Below, one piece after another: positions 37,503 to 47,899 of a stretch of DNA of 64,000 nt (within the stretch, counting starts at the first letter, position 1; the number at the start of each line of letters is the position of its first letter). Both the position numbers and the translations under genes were made by a program. The stretch spans positions 620,001 to 684,000 of the forward strand of contig NZ_PQGA01000002.1 of assembly GCF_002917095.1 (NCBI RefSeq), written 5' to 3'. This stretch comes from Paraburkholderia eburnea. Lineage in GTDB: Bacteria > Pseudomonadota > Gammaproteobacteria > Burkholderiales > Burkholderiaceae. The notes beneath the pieces were generated by a model. It made no database searches, had not been told where the DNA came from, and worked only from the letters and a program-made list of their open reading frames with translations.

Positions 37503-38363
37503 ATGCCTGAAAGCTTCGACCAGCTTGCCGCGCTTATCCGCGCGCGTTTCGCCGAACTCAGTCCGCAATTCCAGACCGGCGCGGCGTTTCTGCTCGACCA
37601 TCCCGACGAAGTCGCCGTGTCGTCGATGCGCAAGGTCGCCGAGCGCGCCCAGGTCCAGCCCGCGTCGCTCGTACGCCTGTCGCAACAGCTTGGCTTTCCG
37701 GGCTGGAATGAATTGCGCGATTTGTTCGTCGCGCGCGTGCGCACGCGCCCCGAGCCGCTGTCGAGCCGCGCGCGCTCGCTGGTCGCGGGCAGCGCGAAGG
37801 ACGCGCTCGCGCGCGATCTGCTCACCGCGCAGCAGCACAATCTCGAAGCCAGTTCGGCGCAAAACACCCGCGCCATCATGGAAGCCGCGCGTGTGCTGAA
37901 AAAGGCCAAGCATGTCCACGTGGCGGGATTCCGCTCGTGCTATGCGGTGGCGTTTGGCCTCGTGTACGGCTATCGCCTGTTCAGGCCAGCGGTGTCGCTG
38001 CTGGGCGGCGAGGCCGGGACGCTGGAAATGCAGTTGCTCGGCATCGAGGGGGATAGTGCGACGATCGTGGTCAGCTTCGCGCCTTATTCAGCGGAGGCCG
38101 TGCGCGTGGCCGAAGCGGCGCTCGAAAAGGGCAGCAAGCTGATCGCGATTACCGATAGCGCGGTTTCGCCCATCGCGCTTAACGCCGAAAAAGTGCTGAT
38201 CTTCACGCACGAAAGCCCGTCGTTTTTCCCGTCACTAGTCGCGGCGACGGCGCTCGCCGAGTCGCTGGTCGCGCATTTGCTGGCGCTGGAAGGGGCGGCT
38301 GCGGTGGCCCATCTGGAAGAGGCCGAGCGCTCGCTCAACGCGCGCGGCGCGTACGTGCCTTGA
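37503..38363 (+). CDS. MurR/RpiR-family transcriptional regulator
   Basis: 286 residues: N-terminal RpiR helix-turn-helix (about 1-77, with MRKVAERAQVQPASLVRLSQ) and a C-terminal SIS domain (about 125-260, with HVAGFRSCYAVAF and LIAITDSAVSPIA). RpiR proteins respond to sugar phosphates or amino sugars. Here the shared operator indicates that it controls the C45/aminotransferase operon beyond the ABC genes, and probably its own gene. Confidence 0.88.
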   Translation: MPESFDQLAALIRARFAELSPQFQTGAAFLLDHPDEVAVSSMRKVAERAQVQPASLVRLSQQLGFPGWNELRDLFVARVRTRPEPLSSRARSLVAGSAKDALARDLLTAQQHNLEASSAQNTRAIMEAARVLKKAKHVHVAGFRSCYAVAFGLVYGYRLFRPAVSLLGGEAGTLEMQLLGIEGDSATIVVSFAPYSAEAVRVAEAALEKGSKLIAITDSAVSPIALNAEKVLIFTHESPSFFPSLVAATALAESLVAHLLALEGAAAVAHLEEAERSLNARGAYVP

Positions 38364-38411
38364 TCGTCGCCTCGCGCCGGGCCGGCGAAGCACGGCGCGT
38401 GACGAACCCAT

Positions 38412-38450
38412 AAAAAACGGGACGCGGCGTGCATACCGGGTCCCGTTTGT
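38412..38450. terminator. bidirectional terminator between rpiR and the ABC permease
   Basis: AAACGGGAC pairs with GTCCCGTTT; A-rich on the left and T-rich on the right, so it can serve both convergent genes. Confidence 0.75.
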
Positions 38451-38477
38451 ATTGCGTCGCGCTGATCGATCAAGCGG

Positions 38478-39235
38478 TCAGTTTTTCAACCGGTAGCCGG
38501 TCTTGAAGATCCACGCAGTAATGCCGAGAAACAGCGCGAGAAAAGCCGCCGTCATGCCGAGGCTCACACCCACGGCGACGTCCGCGAGTCCATAGAAACT
38601 CCAGCGGAAACCGCTGATCAGATAGACGATCGGGTTGAACAGCGTGATGATCTTCCACGCCGGCGGCAGCATATCGACCGAATAGAAACTGCCGCCGAGA
38701 AACGTCAGCGGCGTGATGACGAGGAGCGGCACGATTTGCAGCTTCTCGAAGTTATCCGCCCAGATGCCGATGATGAACCCGAGCAGGCTGAACGTGATCG
38801 CCGTCAGCAGCAGGAACAGCACCATCCAGAAGGGATGCAGGATCTGGAGCGGCACGAACAGCCCCGCGGTGGCGAGGATGATGAGGCCGAGCAGTACCGA
38901 CTTGGTCGCCGCCGCACCCACATAGCTGATGACGATTTCGAAATACGACACCGGCGCCGATAGCAACTCGTAGATGGTACCAGTGAAACGCGGAAAGTAA
39001 ATGCCGAACGACGCATTCGAAATACTCTGCGACAACAGCGACAGCATGATCAGGCCCGGCACGATGAACGCGCCGTAGCTCACGCCATTCACTTCCTTGA
39101 TGCGCGAACCGATCGCGGACCCGAAGACAATGAAGTAAAGCGAAGTCGAGATGACCGGCGCGACGATGCTCTGCATCAGCGTGCGTCTCGTGCGCGCCAT
39201 TTCGAAGCGGTAGATGGCGCGGATTGCGTGGATAT

Positions 39236-39239
<4 letters not shown>
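38478..39239 (-). CDS. ABC-2-type transporter permease
   Basis: 253 residues with six hydrophobic segments. It has the ABC-2 signature region ([49 protein letters not shown]). It resembles the YadH-like permeases that work with a single ATPase gene as a homodimer. Its ATG overlaps the stop of the ATPase gene by four bases. Exporter of unknown substrate. Confidence 0.88.
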
Positions 39240-40213
<974 letters not shown>

Positions 40214-40348
40214 GTGCGTGACATTACCAGAATCGGGGGCAGGGCATCGGGCGCTGGCGTCGGGCACCTGGTTCACGCGCCTGGGGTACCTGCCCTTTAT
40301 ATTTCGCTCCGCGTGGCATTCATTCGTTGTAAGGTGTCGTTAATTTGA

Positions 40349-40360
40349 CAACATTTGTTG
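40349..40360. promoter_or_regulatory. RpiR operator 2 (CAACATTTGTTG)
   Basis: Perfect dyad CAACA-TT-TGTTG, 69 bp before the C45 gene start and 135 bp before the divergent ABC ATPase start. Eleven of 12 bases match the site before rpiR. Confidence 0.7.
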
Positions 40361-40429
40361 CGAAGCGTATAAATCCAGCATCGACTATTTCAGGCTGGCG
40401 CTCATGCTGGCACACAGGCAAGTCAAACG

Positions 40430-41473
40430 ATGCAGGCACTCAAGACTATCCGGATGGGCGGCACGCCCGAGGCGATCGGGCGGCAACTAGGCGAGCTCGC
40501 CAGGCCCGTTTTCGCGCCGTATATGGCGCAAAGCAGCGCCTGGGCGGCGGTGAGCCGCTGGCGCGGCCATGCGTTCGTGCAGCAACTGCGCGCGGCGGCC
40601 GAGCAGTATTTCCCGGCTTACGTGGCCGAACTCGACGCGATGGCGGCGGCGCTCGACTGGCCCGCGCACGACCTGTTCCTCTGGAATTGCCGCGGCGAGC
40701 TGATCCACAACGCGCCCGACGGCTGCACGACGCTCGCCGCGCGCACGGACGCGGCTGGCGGCCTGATCGCGCATAACGAGGACGGCGACCCGTATCTGCG
40801 CGGCCGCTGCGCCGTGGTCGAGGCGACGCCCGAGGGCAAGCCGGGCTTCGTGAGCTTCTACTATCCAGGTTCGCTGCCGGGCCATACCTTCGCCGCATCC
40901 CGCGCGGGCGTGGCCCAAGCGATCAACAACGTGCGGATTCGCGAGCCGCGCGCGGGCGTGCCGCGCATGATCCTGGCGCGCGCCGTGCTCGACGCCGCGA
41001 CGCTCGACGACGCGCTCGCGCTGTTGCGCGACACGCCGCGCGCGAGCGGCTTTCACCACACGCTCGGCGGCATCGACGCGGCGGGCGCGGTGCGCGTCCA
41101 TAGCGTGGAAGCCACGGCTCAGCGCGCCTCGATCGTCGAAGTCGGCGCGCCTGCGGGCCACGCCAATCACCTGATCCACGCCGGTTGCGAAAACGAAGCG
41201 CAGATCGTCACGGATTCGTCGCGCGACCGCCAGGCGCGTCTCGCCGATCTGCTGCCGGCGCTGGGCGCGCAGCCGGACGGCGCGGCCTTCGTGCGGACGC
41301 TGCAGGACCGTGGCGGTGACGGTCTGCCGATCCTCCGCGACGATCCGCACGATCCCGACGACGAAAACACGCTCGCCACGGCCTGCATGCAGATCGCGCC
41401 GGACGGCGTGCGCTTCGACGTCTGGCAGGACGGCGCGCGCACGCTGACGATGCCGGTTCCGCGCGTGGCCTGA
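40430..41473 (+). CDS. C45-family autoproteolytic acyltransferase/amidohydrolase
   Basis: 347 residues. The Ntn-hydrolase nucleophile is Cys99 in PDGCTTLAA, where autocatalytic cleavage would split an alpha and a beta chain as in acyl-CoA:6-aminopenicillanate acyltransferase (whose cysteine is C103). The following segment GLIAHNEDGDPY is the family's substrate-pocket signature. Such enzymes hydrolyse or transfer acyl groups of N-acylated amino compounds. It opens the operon with an aminotransferase and a carboxymuconolactone-decarboxylase-family protein, so the released amine is probably transaminated next. The substrate is unknown. Confidence 0.83.
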   Translation: MQALKTIRMGGTPEAIGRQLGELARPVFAPYMAQSSAWAAVSRWRGHAFVQQLRAAAEQYFPAYVAELDAMAAALDWPAHDLFLWNCRGELIHNAPDGCTTLAARTDAAGGLIAHNEDGDPYLRGRCAVVEATPEGKPGFVSFYYPGSLPGHTFAASRAGVAQAINNVRIREPRAGVPRMILARAVLDAATLDDALALLRDTPRASGFHHTLGGIDAAGAVRVHSVEATAQRASIVEVGAPAGHANHLIHAGCENEAQIVTDSSRDRQARLADLLPALGAQPDGAAFVRTLQDRGGDGLPILRDDPHDPDDENTLATACMQIAPDGVRFDVWQDGARTLTMPVPRVA

Positions 41474-41539
41474 CCAACGAATTCCGTTTTATTTTCCCGA
41501 TTTATTTCGCCGATATATCCGCTTTCAGCGAGAACAACC

Positions 41540-42871
41540 ATGCCCAGCAAAGTGTTCCATCGGATGCCCAAACAAACGCTGCCCGTCGCTGTGGCGGGCG
41601 AGGGCATCGAGATCATCGATTCCACCGGCAAGCGCTATATCGACGCGAGCGGCGGCGCGGCCGTCTCGTGCCTCGGCCATAGCGACCAGCGCGTGATCGA
41701 CGCGATCAAACGTCAGGCCCAGGCGCTTCCTTACGCGCACACGTCGTTCTTCACGACCGAAGCGTCGGAACAGCTCGCCGACTACCTGATCGAGCGCGCG
41801 CCCGCTGGCCTCGATCACGTCTATTTCGTCTCGGGCGGTTCCGAGGCGATCGAGGCGGCGCTCAAGCTCGCGCGCCAGTATTTCGTCGAGAAGGGCGAGC
41901 GTTCGCGCCGTCATTTCATCGCGCGCCGCCAGAGCTATCACGGCAACACGCTTGGGGCGCTGGCAATCGGCGGCAACGCCTGGCGCCGCGAGCCGTTCCT
42001 GCCGATCCTGATCGAATCGCATCACGTGAGCCCGTGCTATGCCTACCGCGAGCGTCTCGACGGCGAAACCGACGAGGCCTACGCGCAACGTCTCGCCGAT
42101 GAGCTCGAACAGAAGATTCTCGAACTCGGCGCGGAAAACGTCGCGGCCTTCGTCGCGGAAACCGTGGTGGGCGCGACGGCCGGCGCGGTGCCGCCGGTGC
42201 GCGAGTACTTCCGCAAGATCCGCGCGGTGTGCGACCGTTACGGCGTGCTGCTGATCCTCGACGAAATCATGTCGGGCATGGGCCGCACCGGTTATCTGTT
42301 CGCGTGCGAGGAGGACGGCGTGGCGCCGGACCTGCTGACCATCGCCAAGGGTCTCGGCGCGGGTTATCAGCCGATCGGCGCGACGCTGGTGAGCCAGCGC
42401 ATCTTCGAGACCATCGTAGGCGGCAGCGGCTACTTTCAGCACGGCCACACCTATATCGGCCACGCGACGGCCTGCGCAGCGGCGCTCGCCGTGCAGCACG
42501 TGATCGCCGGGGACAAGCTGCTCGACAACGTGCAGGCGCGCGGCGAGCAACTGCGCGCGCGTCTGCGCGAGCGCTATGCGGACCATCCGCATGTGGGCGA
42601 CGTGCGCGGGCGCGGGCTGTTTGTCGGCGTGGAACTGGTCAAGGACCGCGCGACGAAGGCGAGCTTCGATCCCTCGCTCAAGCTGCACGCGGCGATCAAG
42701 CGGGAAGCCTTCGCACGCGGCCTGATGGTGTATCCGATGGGCGGCACCGTGGACGGCCAGAATGGCGACCACATCCTGCTCGCGCCGCCGTTCATCTGCA
42801 CGGCGCAGGAAATCGATACGATCGAGGACCGCCTTGCCGCGGCGATTGGCGCGGCGCTGCAGGCTGTGTGA
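41540..42871 (+). CDS. class-III PLP-dependent aminotransferase
   Basis: 443 residues. The cofactor lysine is K270 in LLTIAKGLGAG, with the aspartate D241 in LILDEIMSGMGRTG and the phosphate-binding VSGGSEAIEAAL near residue 97. It uses omega-amino or beta-amino substrates with pyruvate or 2-oxoglutarate. Begins 66 nt after the C45 gene and is followed by the CMD-family gene; under RpiR control by operator position. The physiological amine is not determinable. Confidence 0.9.
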   Translation: MPSKVFHRMPKQTLPVAVAGEGIEIIDSTGKRYIDASGGAAVSCLGHSDQRVIDAIKRQAQALPYAHTSFFTTEASEQLADYLIERAPAGLDHVYFVSGGSEAIEAALKLARQYFVEKGERSRRHFIARRQSYHGNTLGALAIGGNAWRREPFLPILIESHHVSPCYAYRERLDGETDEAYAQRLADELEQKILELGAENVAAFVAETVVGATAGAVPPVREYFRKIRAVCDRYGVLLILDEIMSGMGRTGYLFACEEDGVAPDLLTIAKGLGAGYQPIGATLVSQRIFETIVGGSGYFQHGHTYIGHATACAAALAVQHVIAGDKLLDNVQARGEQLRARLRERYADHPHVGDVRGRGLFVGVELVKDRATKASFDPSLKLHAAIKREAFARGLMVYPMGGTVDGQNGDHILLAPPFICTAQEIDTIEDRLAAAIGAALQAV

Positions 42872-42907
42872 GCCACCAAGGTTTGACTATTCCCGGAGCA
42901 AAAATCG

Positions 42908-43474
42908 ATGACGCAATCCCAGCATCCGCGTCTGCCGGCCTTCGACGCCGCCAGTGCGACGCCCGAGCAGAAGGCCGTGCTCGACGAAATCCTGTCCGGC
43001 CCGCGCGGCAATCTGAACGGCCCGTTCCTCGGCTGGATCCACAGCCCGCAGCTTGCTCAGCACGCCCAGCGCCTGGGCGCGTTCTGCCGGTACAGCACGG
43101 GCCTGTCGCTGCGCCTCTCGGAACTGGCGATCCTGGTGACGGCGACGCGCTGGCGGGCGCAGGCGGAGTGGTACATCCACTATCCGATCGCGATCAAGGC
43201 AGGTGTGCCCGAGGCGCTCGCCGAACAGATCCGCACCGGCATGGAGCCGGTCTTCGAGGACGCCGACGACGCGCTGATCTACGCTTTTGCGAACGAGCTT
43301 TACGACACGAAACGCGTTTCGGACGCTACCTACACGCTGGCCGTCGAGCGGTTCGGGCACGAGACGACGATCAACCTGGTCGGCCTGTTGGGCTACTACG
43401 CGCTTGTCGCGATGACGCTCAACGTCTTCGGGATGCGCGCGGAAGGTCAGGCGACACTGCCGTTCCCCGAGTAA
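42908..43474 (+). CDS. carboxymuconolactone decarboxylase-family protein
   Basis: 188 residues. The helical CMD/AhpD fold is recognisable from ELAILVTATRWRAQAEWYIHYP, with the E..H pair but without the CxxC of alkylhydroperoxidases, so it is not a classical AhpD. The last gene of the C45 operon, followed by a strong terminator. It may act on a product of the aminotransferase step. Confidence 0.82.
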   Translation: MTQSQHPRLPAFDAASATPEQKAVLDEILSGPRGNLNGPFLGWIHSPQLAQHAQRLGAFCRYSTGLSLRLSELAILVTATRWRAQAEWYIHYPIAIKAGVPEALAEQIRTGMEPVFEDADDALIYAFANELYDTKRVSDATYTLAVERFGHETTINLVGLLGYYALVAMTLNVFGMRAEGQATLPFPE

Positions 43475-43509
43475 GAGCACACGCCCTATGGCGTCATCAG
43501 GTGGAACGG

Positions 43510-43546
43510 ACGCCCCATCCGGTCACGGCCGGATGGGGCGTTTTTG
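43510..43546 (+). terminator. terminator of the C45 operon
   Basis: ACGCCCCATCCGG pairs with CCGGATGGGGCGT (13 bp) across a 6-base loop, followed by TTTTT. Confidence 0.92.
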
Positions 43547-44079
43547 TAATTGGCATGACGGCCATATTTCAGCGTACTGATTTACCCGCCGGTTGCTTAA
43601 TTGCGCACATCGACAGAATTTCAATATTTGATCGTGCGATGAGTAAAAAATAAAACGCATGAACTTTTCTGGCGGAAAACGCTTCCACTCCGACCGGTCA
43701 TGATTGGTTGGCTTGAACTATATGGTTAATGCGGCACCTGGTCGCACGTTGCGAGCTGGATTGTTGCGGCGCTACAGCGTTGATTTTTCAAATAATCAGA
43801 CTGTTTTCCCTATGCGGCGCTAGCGGCCGCGCGCTAAAGCGTAGATAGCTGTCGACGAGTAGGACGATTAGGCAAATTGAGGTTTTCACCTTAAATACGG
43901 ATTTCCCGCAGTCGGGGTAAAATCGCTTGCGTGATTTAATTCGCATTGTTAGTCTTGCCAGACTTATTGAAAGCCGCCGCAATTACATAACTGAAATGGC
44001 GGCTTTTCGCGCTTTAAGGCGGGTTCCAGATCCGCTTCGGGGACTATTCGAGGCACGAGCTTTTTACTCGGGGAATTCC
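43547..44079. other. 530-bp low-GC region before the DUF2158 gene
   Basis: No gene supported. Contains a promoter-like GGTAAAAT near 43915 and a terminator hairpin at 43970-44006, which together outline a possible ~90-nt RNA or an attenuated leader for the gene at 44080. Confidence 0.5.
43970..44010 (+). terminator. terminator-like hairpin in the DUF2158 leader
   Basis: AAAGCCGCC pairs with GGCGGCTTT around a 19-base loop and is followed by TCGCG, so the U-tract is contained in the stem. It ends 70 nt before ATG 44080. Confidence 0.6.
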
Positions 44080-44352
44080 ATGCTTGATACGACCGAAGAA
44101 GTCGCAGAAAGCCCGCATGGCGCCGAAGCGGGCATTGGCGACGTGGTCACCCTCAAATCGGGTGGGCCACGCATGACTGTCATGTACGCGGGGCCGGTGG
44201 GATTCGCGAGCGGCCACTGGCTGATCTGCCAATGGTTCGACGAACACGGCGAACTGCGTCAGGACATGTTCGCGCAGGACATGGTGAAAATGGAGCCGCG
44301 CCTGATTTCGGCCGGCTCGGTCAAGATGCGCATGCCCTTGCGGCGTGTGTGA
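44080..44352 (+). CDS. YodC-family (DUF2158) protein
   Basis: 90 residues from ATG 44080 (GGGGA upstream). The core IGDVVTLKSGGPRMTV and CQWFDEHGE are the DUF2158 signature. A short extension follows the domain. Its role is unknown; the family is small, cytoplasmic and beta-rich. The frame extends upstream to 43927 without a ribosome site, and the domain needs none of that part. Confidence 0.82.
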   Translation: MLDTTEEVAESPHGAEAGIGDVVTLKSGGPRMTVMYAGPVGFASGHWLICQWFDEHGELRQDMFAQDMVKMEPRLISAGSVKMRMPLRRV

Positions 44353-44430
44353 GCGGGCGCCAGCGCGGCGCCTGCTTCGTGGCGACCCAATGGCGACCCA
44401 TGGCGACCCGATCAGACGGGCCAAACCGTC

Positions 44431-45063
44431 CTAGCGTTGACCCTCGGCGGCGATCCGCACGGCGAGGCCGGCGAGCACCGTACCCATCAGATACCGCTGG
44501 ATCGTGAGCCACTTCGGACGGCCCGCGAGAAACGACGCGATCGTGCCCGCCGTGATCGCCGCCGTGGCGTTCACCGTGATTGACAGCAGAATCTGCACCG
44601 TGCCCAGTTCGATCGACTGCGTCAGCACGCTGCCCTTGCTCGGGTCGATGAACTGCGGCAGCAGCGAGAGATAGAGGATCGCCACCTTCGGATTCAGCAG
44701 GTTGGTGACGAAGCCCATCAGGAACAGCTTGCGGGGGCGATCGGGCGTCAGCTCGCGCACCTGGAAGGGCGAGCGGCCACCCGGCTTGAGCGTTTGCCAC
44801 GCGAGCCAGGCGAGGTAGAGCGCGCCGCCTAGGCGCAGCGCATCGTAGGCAAACGGGACGGCCATTAGCAGCGCGGTAATACCGAACGCCGCGCACAGCA
44901 TGTAGAACAGGAACCCCAGCGCGACGCCGCCCAGCGAAATCAGACCGGCCTTGCGCCCCTGGCAGATCGAGCGCGAGATCAGATAAATCATGTTGGGTCC
45001 GGGCGTGAGCGCCATGCCAAGAGCGACGGCGGCAAAGGCGAACAGCGGGGCGACATGGGGCAT
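44431..45063 (-). CDS. LysE/RhtB-family amino-acid exporter
   Basis: 210 residues with six hydrophobic segments. Family motif MALTPGPNMIYLISRS near residue 17 and GFVTNLLNPKVAILYLSLLP near 117. It exports amino acids or homoserine-lactone-like compounds across the inner membrane. No LysG-type regulator adjoins. Confidence 0.9.
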   Translation of the reverse strand: MPHVAPLFAFAAVALGMALTPGPNMIYLISRSICQGRKAGLISLGGVALGFLFYMLCAAFGITALLMAVPFAYDALRLGGALYLAWLAWQTLKPGGRSPFQVRELTPDRPRKLFLMGFVTNLLNPKVAILYLSLLPQFIDPSKGSVLTQSIELGTVQILLSITVNATAAITAGTIASFLAGRPKWLTIQRYLMGTVLAGLAVRIAAEGQR

Positions 45064-45216
45064 GGCGGACTCCGTAATGCTGCGGGTCAGACAACGGGAA
45101 GCGGTGCGGCACGCACGCTTGGGGTAGCGGGTGTGGCGGTGTTTTGGGTAATTATTTCATGGCTGGCGCGACGGTGCCCACTCAACTGCGGCTTGTTGGC
45201 CATTTGGCCAGGGGTA

Positions 45217-45537
45217 TCAACGCGACGAGCCTTCGCGGTCGGTATTGTTCGACTGGCGAGCCTGGGCGCGGGCGTTGAGGCGGTGCGAGAACAACTGCAT
45301 GCCGATGATTTTTTTCTTCTTCTGCACGTTGTCGCCGATGTCTCTGGGCGGATTCGGCTGCAGCGACCAGAACAGCGCCAGGAACCAGCCCAGCACCGTC
45401 CAGCCGACCACCGCATTGAACAGGGCGATGATCAGCAGGTCGTGACGCTTACGCCGGTCGGCAATCATCGCGGGCAGGAAATACAGCACGACCGCTGCCA
45501 GCAGGACCACGATCTCGAATAGGGAATGGCTCGCCAT
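45217..45537 (-). CDS. superinfection-immunity family membrane protein
   Basis: 106 residues: two hydrophobic helices (FEIVVLLAAVVLYFLPAMIA and ALFNAVVGWTVLGWFLALFW) with the short DRRKRHD loop between them, then a basic tail (QKKKKIIG). This fits the Imm/superinfection-immunity family named for the T4 Imm protein, which blocks phage DNA entry. GGAGG lies before ATG 45537. The family also occurs widely in bacterial chromosomes without phages, and there is no phage gene here. Confidence 0.8.
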   Translation of the reverse strand: MASHSLFEIVVLLAAVVLYFLPAMIADRRKRHDLLIIALFNAVVGWTVLGWFLALFWSLQPNPPRDIGDNVQKKKKIIGMQLFSHRLNARAQARQSNNTDREGSSR

Positions 45538-45816
45538 GATGAAACCTCCGCGACAGGGCGTCGCCCTCGAAAGTTTATTGTCGCGCGGATCGTTCCTGCG
45601 CGTAAGAATGGCCTTGCAAACGGCTGGCAATAGTCTGACAGCGTCTGACGCGCGCGCGGCCAAAACGTAGCCAAAACGTGCCCAATAACCCAGCCAGTAA
45701 CCCAGCCAGTAACCCCACCAATACCTGGCCGAATGGCCAACGGGAGCGCGAGGCCTTTGGGTGAACGGGCGTTCGGGTCTATGATCGGGGTTTTTCCGGC
45801 AAAGACTCCCCACACC
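45538..45816. repeat. short direct repeats upstream of the M20 gene
   Basis: AACCCAGCCAGT occurs twice in tandem (45687-45698, 45699-45710). CCAAAACGTAG/CCAAAACGTG lies just before it. No gene. Confidence 0.6.
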
Positions 45817-47277
45817 ATGAGCTCAGACACGACAGAGGTCACCCGCCAACTCGATCACGGCGAATTGCGCACGTTCGTGGAACGCAAATGGAACGACGAG
45901 ATCGTTCCTGCGCTCACGGACTACATCGCGGTGCCCGCGAAGAGTCCCGCCTTCGACGCCGACTGGGCGAAGCACGGCTATCTGGAGCGCGTCGTCCTTG
46001 AGGCCGCGAAGTGGGCCGAGACGCAGCCCGTGCGCGGCCTCAAGCTCGAAGTCGTGCGCCTGCCCGGCCGCACGCCCGTGATCTTCTTCGAGGCGCCGGC
46101 CACGCGCTCGGGCAGCAGCGAAACCGTTCTGCTCTACGGTCACCTCGACAAGCAGCCTGAATTCGACGGCTGGCGCAATGACCTCGGCCCGTGGATGCCT
46201 AAATTCGAAGACGGCCGCCTCTATGGCCGCGGCGGCGCGGACGACGGCTATGCCATCTACGCCAGCGTCACGGCGTTGGCCGCACTCGACGCGCAGGGCG
46301 TCGAGCGGCCGCGCTGCGTGGGCCTGATCGAAACCTGCGAGGAGTCGGGCAGCTACGATCTGCTGCCTTATGTCGATGCGCTGCGTGACCGGCTGGGCTC
46401 GGTGGGTCTGGTCGTCTGCCTCGATTCGGGGGCCGGCAATTACGACCAGCTCTGGCTCACCACGTCGCTGCGCGGGCTCGTGACCGGCGATCTGGAAGTC
46501 GAAGTGCTCGAAGAGGGCATTCACTCGGGTTCGTATGGCGGCATCGCGCCGTCGAGCTTCCGCGTGATGCGCCAGTTGTTCGAGCGGCTCGAAGATGCCC
46601 GCACCGGCACGCTGCTGCCCGAAGGCTTCCATATTCCGATTCCGTCGAAACGTCTGGCCGAAGCGCAAGCCACGGCGAAGATCCTCGGCGAGAACGTCTG
46701 GAAGAGCATGCCGTGGGCATGTGGCCTGGATGGCCGCCGCGTCTTGCCGACCACGACCGATCCGCAGCAGGCGCTGCTCGATTCCACGTGGCGGCCCTCG
46801 CTGTCCGTGACCGGCGCGGCCGGGCTGCCGTCGCTGGCGAATGCGGGCAACGTGCTGCGTCCGCGCACGGCGTTCAAGCTGTCGCTGCGCCTGCCGCCGC
46901 TGCTGGATGCGGCAAAGGCCGTGGCGGACCTCAAGGCCTTGCTCGAAGTCGATCCGCCCTACAACGCGCGCGTGACGTTCAAGCCCGACGTCGGTGCGGC
47001 CAACGGCTGGAGCGCCCCCGACCTGGCGCCCTGGCTTTCGCAGGCGCTCGACACGGCCTCGCGCAACCACTTCGGCGCGGACTGCGCGTATCTCGGTCAG
47101 GGCGGCACCATCCCGCTCATGAACGTGCTGCAGGCCGGCTTCCCGAAATCGCAGTTCATGGTGTGCGGCGTGCTCGGCCCGAAGTCGAACGCGCACGGGC
47201 CGAACGAGTTCCTGCACGTGCCCTACGCGAAGAAGCTCACGGCCACGGTCGCCGAGGTCATTGCCTCGGCGCCTTGA
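45817..47277 (+). CDS. M20-family metallopeptidase (carnosinase/CPG2-like)
   Basis: 486 residues. The dinuclear zinc ligands are visible: YGHLDKQPE (His, with the Asp two residues on), GRGGADDGYA (bridging Asp), ETCEESGS (general base/ligand Glu pair), CLDSGAG (Asp) and the C-terminal histidine in NAHGPNEF. A dimerisation lid occupies about 215-380. Cleaves di- or tripeptides or N-acyl amino acids in the cytoplasm. Start ATG 45817 matches the domain; no strong ribosome site. Confidence 0.9.
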   Translation: MSSDTTEVTRQLDHGELRTFVERKWNDEIVPALTDYIAVPAKSPAFDADWAKHGYLERVVLEAAKWAETQPVRGLKLEVVRLPGRTPVIFFEAPATRSGSSETVLLYGHLDKQPEFDGWRNDLGPWMPKFEDGRLYGRGGADDGYAIYASVTALAALDAQGVERPRCVGLIETCEESGSYDLLPYVDALRDRLGSVGLVVCLDSGAGNYDQLWLTTSLRGLVTGDLEVEVLEEGIHSGSYGGIAPSSFRVMRQLFERLEDARTGTLLPEGFHIPIPSKRLAEAQATAKILGENVWKSMPWACGLDGRRVLPTTTDPQQALLDSTWRPSLSVTGAAGLPSLANAGNVLRPRTAFKLSLRLPPLLDAAKAVADLKALLEVDPPYNARVTFKPDVGAANGWSAPDLAPWLSQALDTASRNHFGADCAYLGQGGTIPLMNVLQAGFPKSQFMVCGVLGPKSNAHGPNEFLHVPYAKKLTATVAEVIASAP

Positions 47278-47328
47278 CTGGGTGCGCGATCTTTCCGCGA
47301 CGCGGGCCGCGCTTTGCGCGTGCTCGCG

Positions 47329-47817
47329 TCAGCGGTGGGCGTGCGAGTCCTCAGCGATCGGATCATGACGGGCGTCATGTCCCGCATCGGCCGCGTCTGC
47401 GTGACAGGAGCAGTTTTCCTCGTCGACCGGTTGCTCCAGATTCTTCATGATTCCGCACTCCGCGCTGCTATGGCGCGCGTTGCAACTGTCGCGCAGCGTG
47501 CGTAGCTGTTGCTCCAGCACGCGCATCGTTTCGATCTGCTGATGGATGCGCGCGATCTGGCAGTCGATCAGCGCGTTCACTTCGTCGCAGGGCTGATCCG
47601 GGTCGGCCTGATAGCGCCGCAGCATACGGATATCGGACAGGCCGATGCCGAGCGAGCGGCAGTGGCGGATGAAATTGAGTTGCGCGGCGTGCCCGGCCGT
47701 GTAGCTGCGATATCCGTTGGTTTCGCGCGCGGGTTCGTCCAGCAATCCCTCGCGCTCGTAGAAGCGCACCGTCTCGACGTCGCAATGCGCGTGACGCGCC
47801 AGTTCTCCGATTCTCAT
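47329..47817 (-). CDS. MerR-family Cd(II)/Pb(II)-responsive regulator (CadR-like)
   Basis: 162 residues: MerR winged helix (MRIGELARHAHCDVETVRFY, then NGYRSYTAGHAAQLNFIRHC), a dimerisation helix and metal-site cysteines (QPCDEVN, then DSCNARHSSAEC). The C-terminus is rich in His and Cys (CSCHADAADAGHD), as in CadR. It is divergent from the P-type ATPase, with a MerR operator between. Activates the ATPase gene on binding Cd, Pb or Zn. Confidence 0.88.
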   Translation of the reverse strand: MRIGELARHAHCDVETVRFYEREGLLDEPARETNGYRSYTAGHAAQLNFIRHCRSLGIGLSDIRMLRRYQADPDQPCDEVNALIDCQIARIHQQIETMRVLEQQLRTLRDSCNARHSSAECGIMKNLEQPVDEENCSCHADAADAGHDARHDPIAEDSHAHR

Positions 47818-47839
47818 CGTCGCGATTCCCAAAAAAGAC

Positions 47840-47870
47840 TTGACCCTGTAGCGACTACAGGCTGTCCAAT
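47840..47870. promoter_or_regulatory. MerR-type operator/promoter for the P-type ATPase
   Basis: TTGACC (-35) and TCCAAT (-10-like) are separated by 19 bases, the overlong spacing of MerR-controlled promoters. The spacer carries the perfect dyad CCTGTAG-CGA-CTACAGG. Confidence 0.9.
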
Positions 47871-47899
47871 GATTCTGTCACTTTTGGGAGAAATCGGCC

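Noticed and set aside
45217..45537. Prophage remnant suggested by the superinfection-immunity protein
   Set aside because: No integrase, capsid, lysis gene or attachment repeat nearby; neighbours are ordinary metabolic genes.
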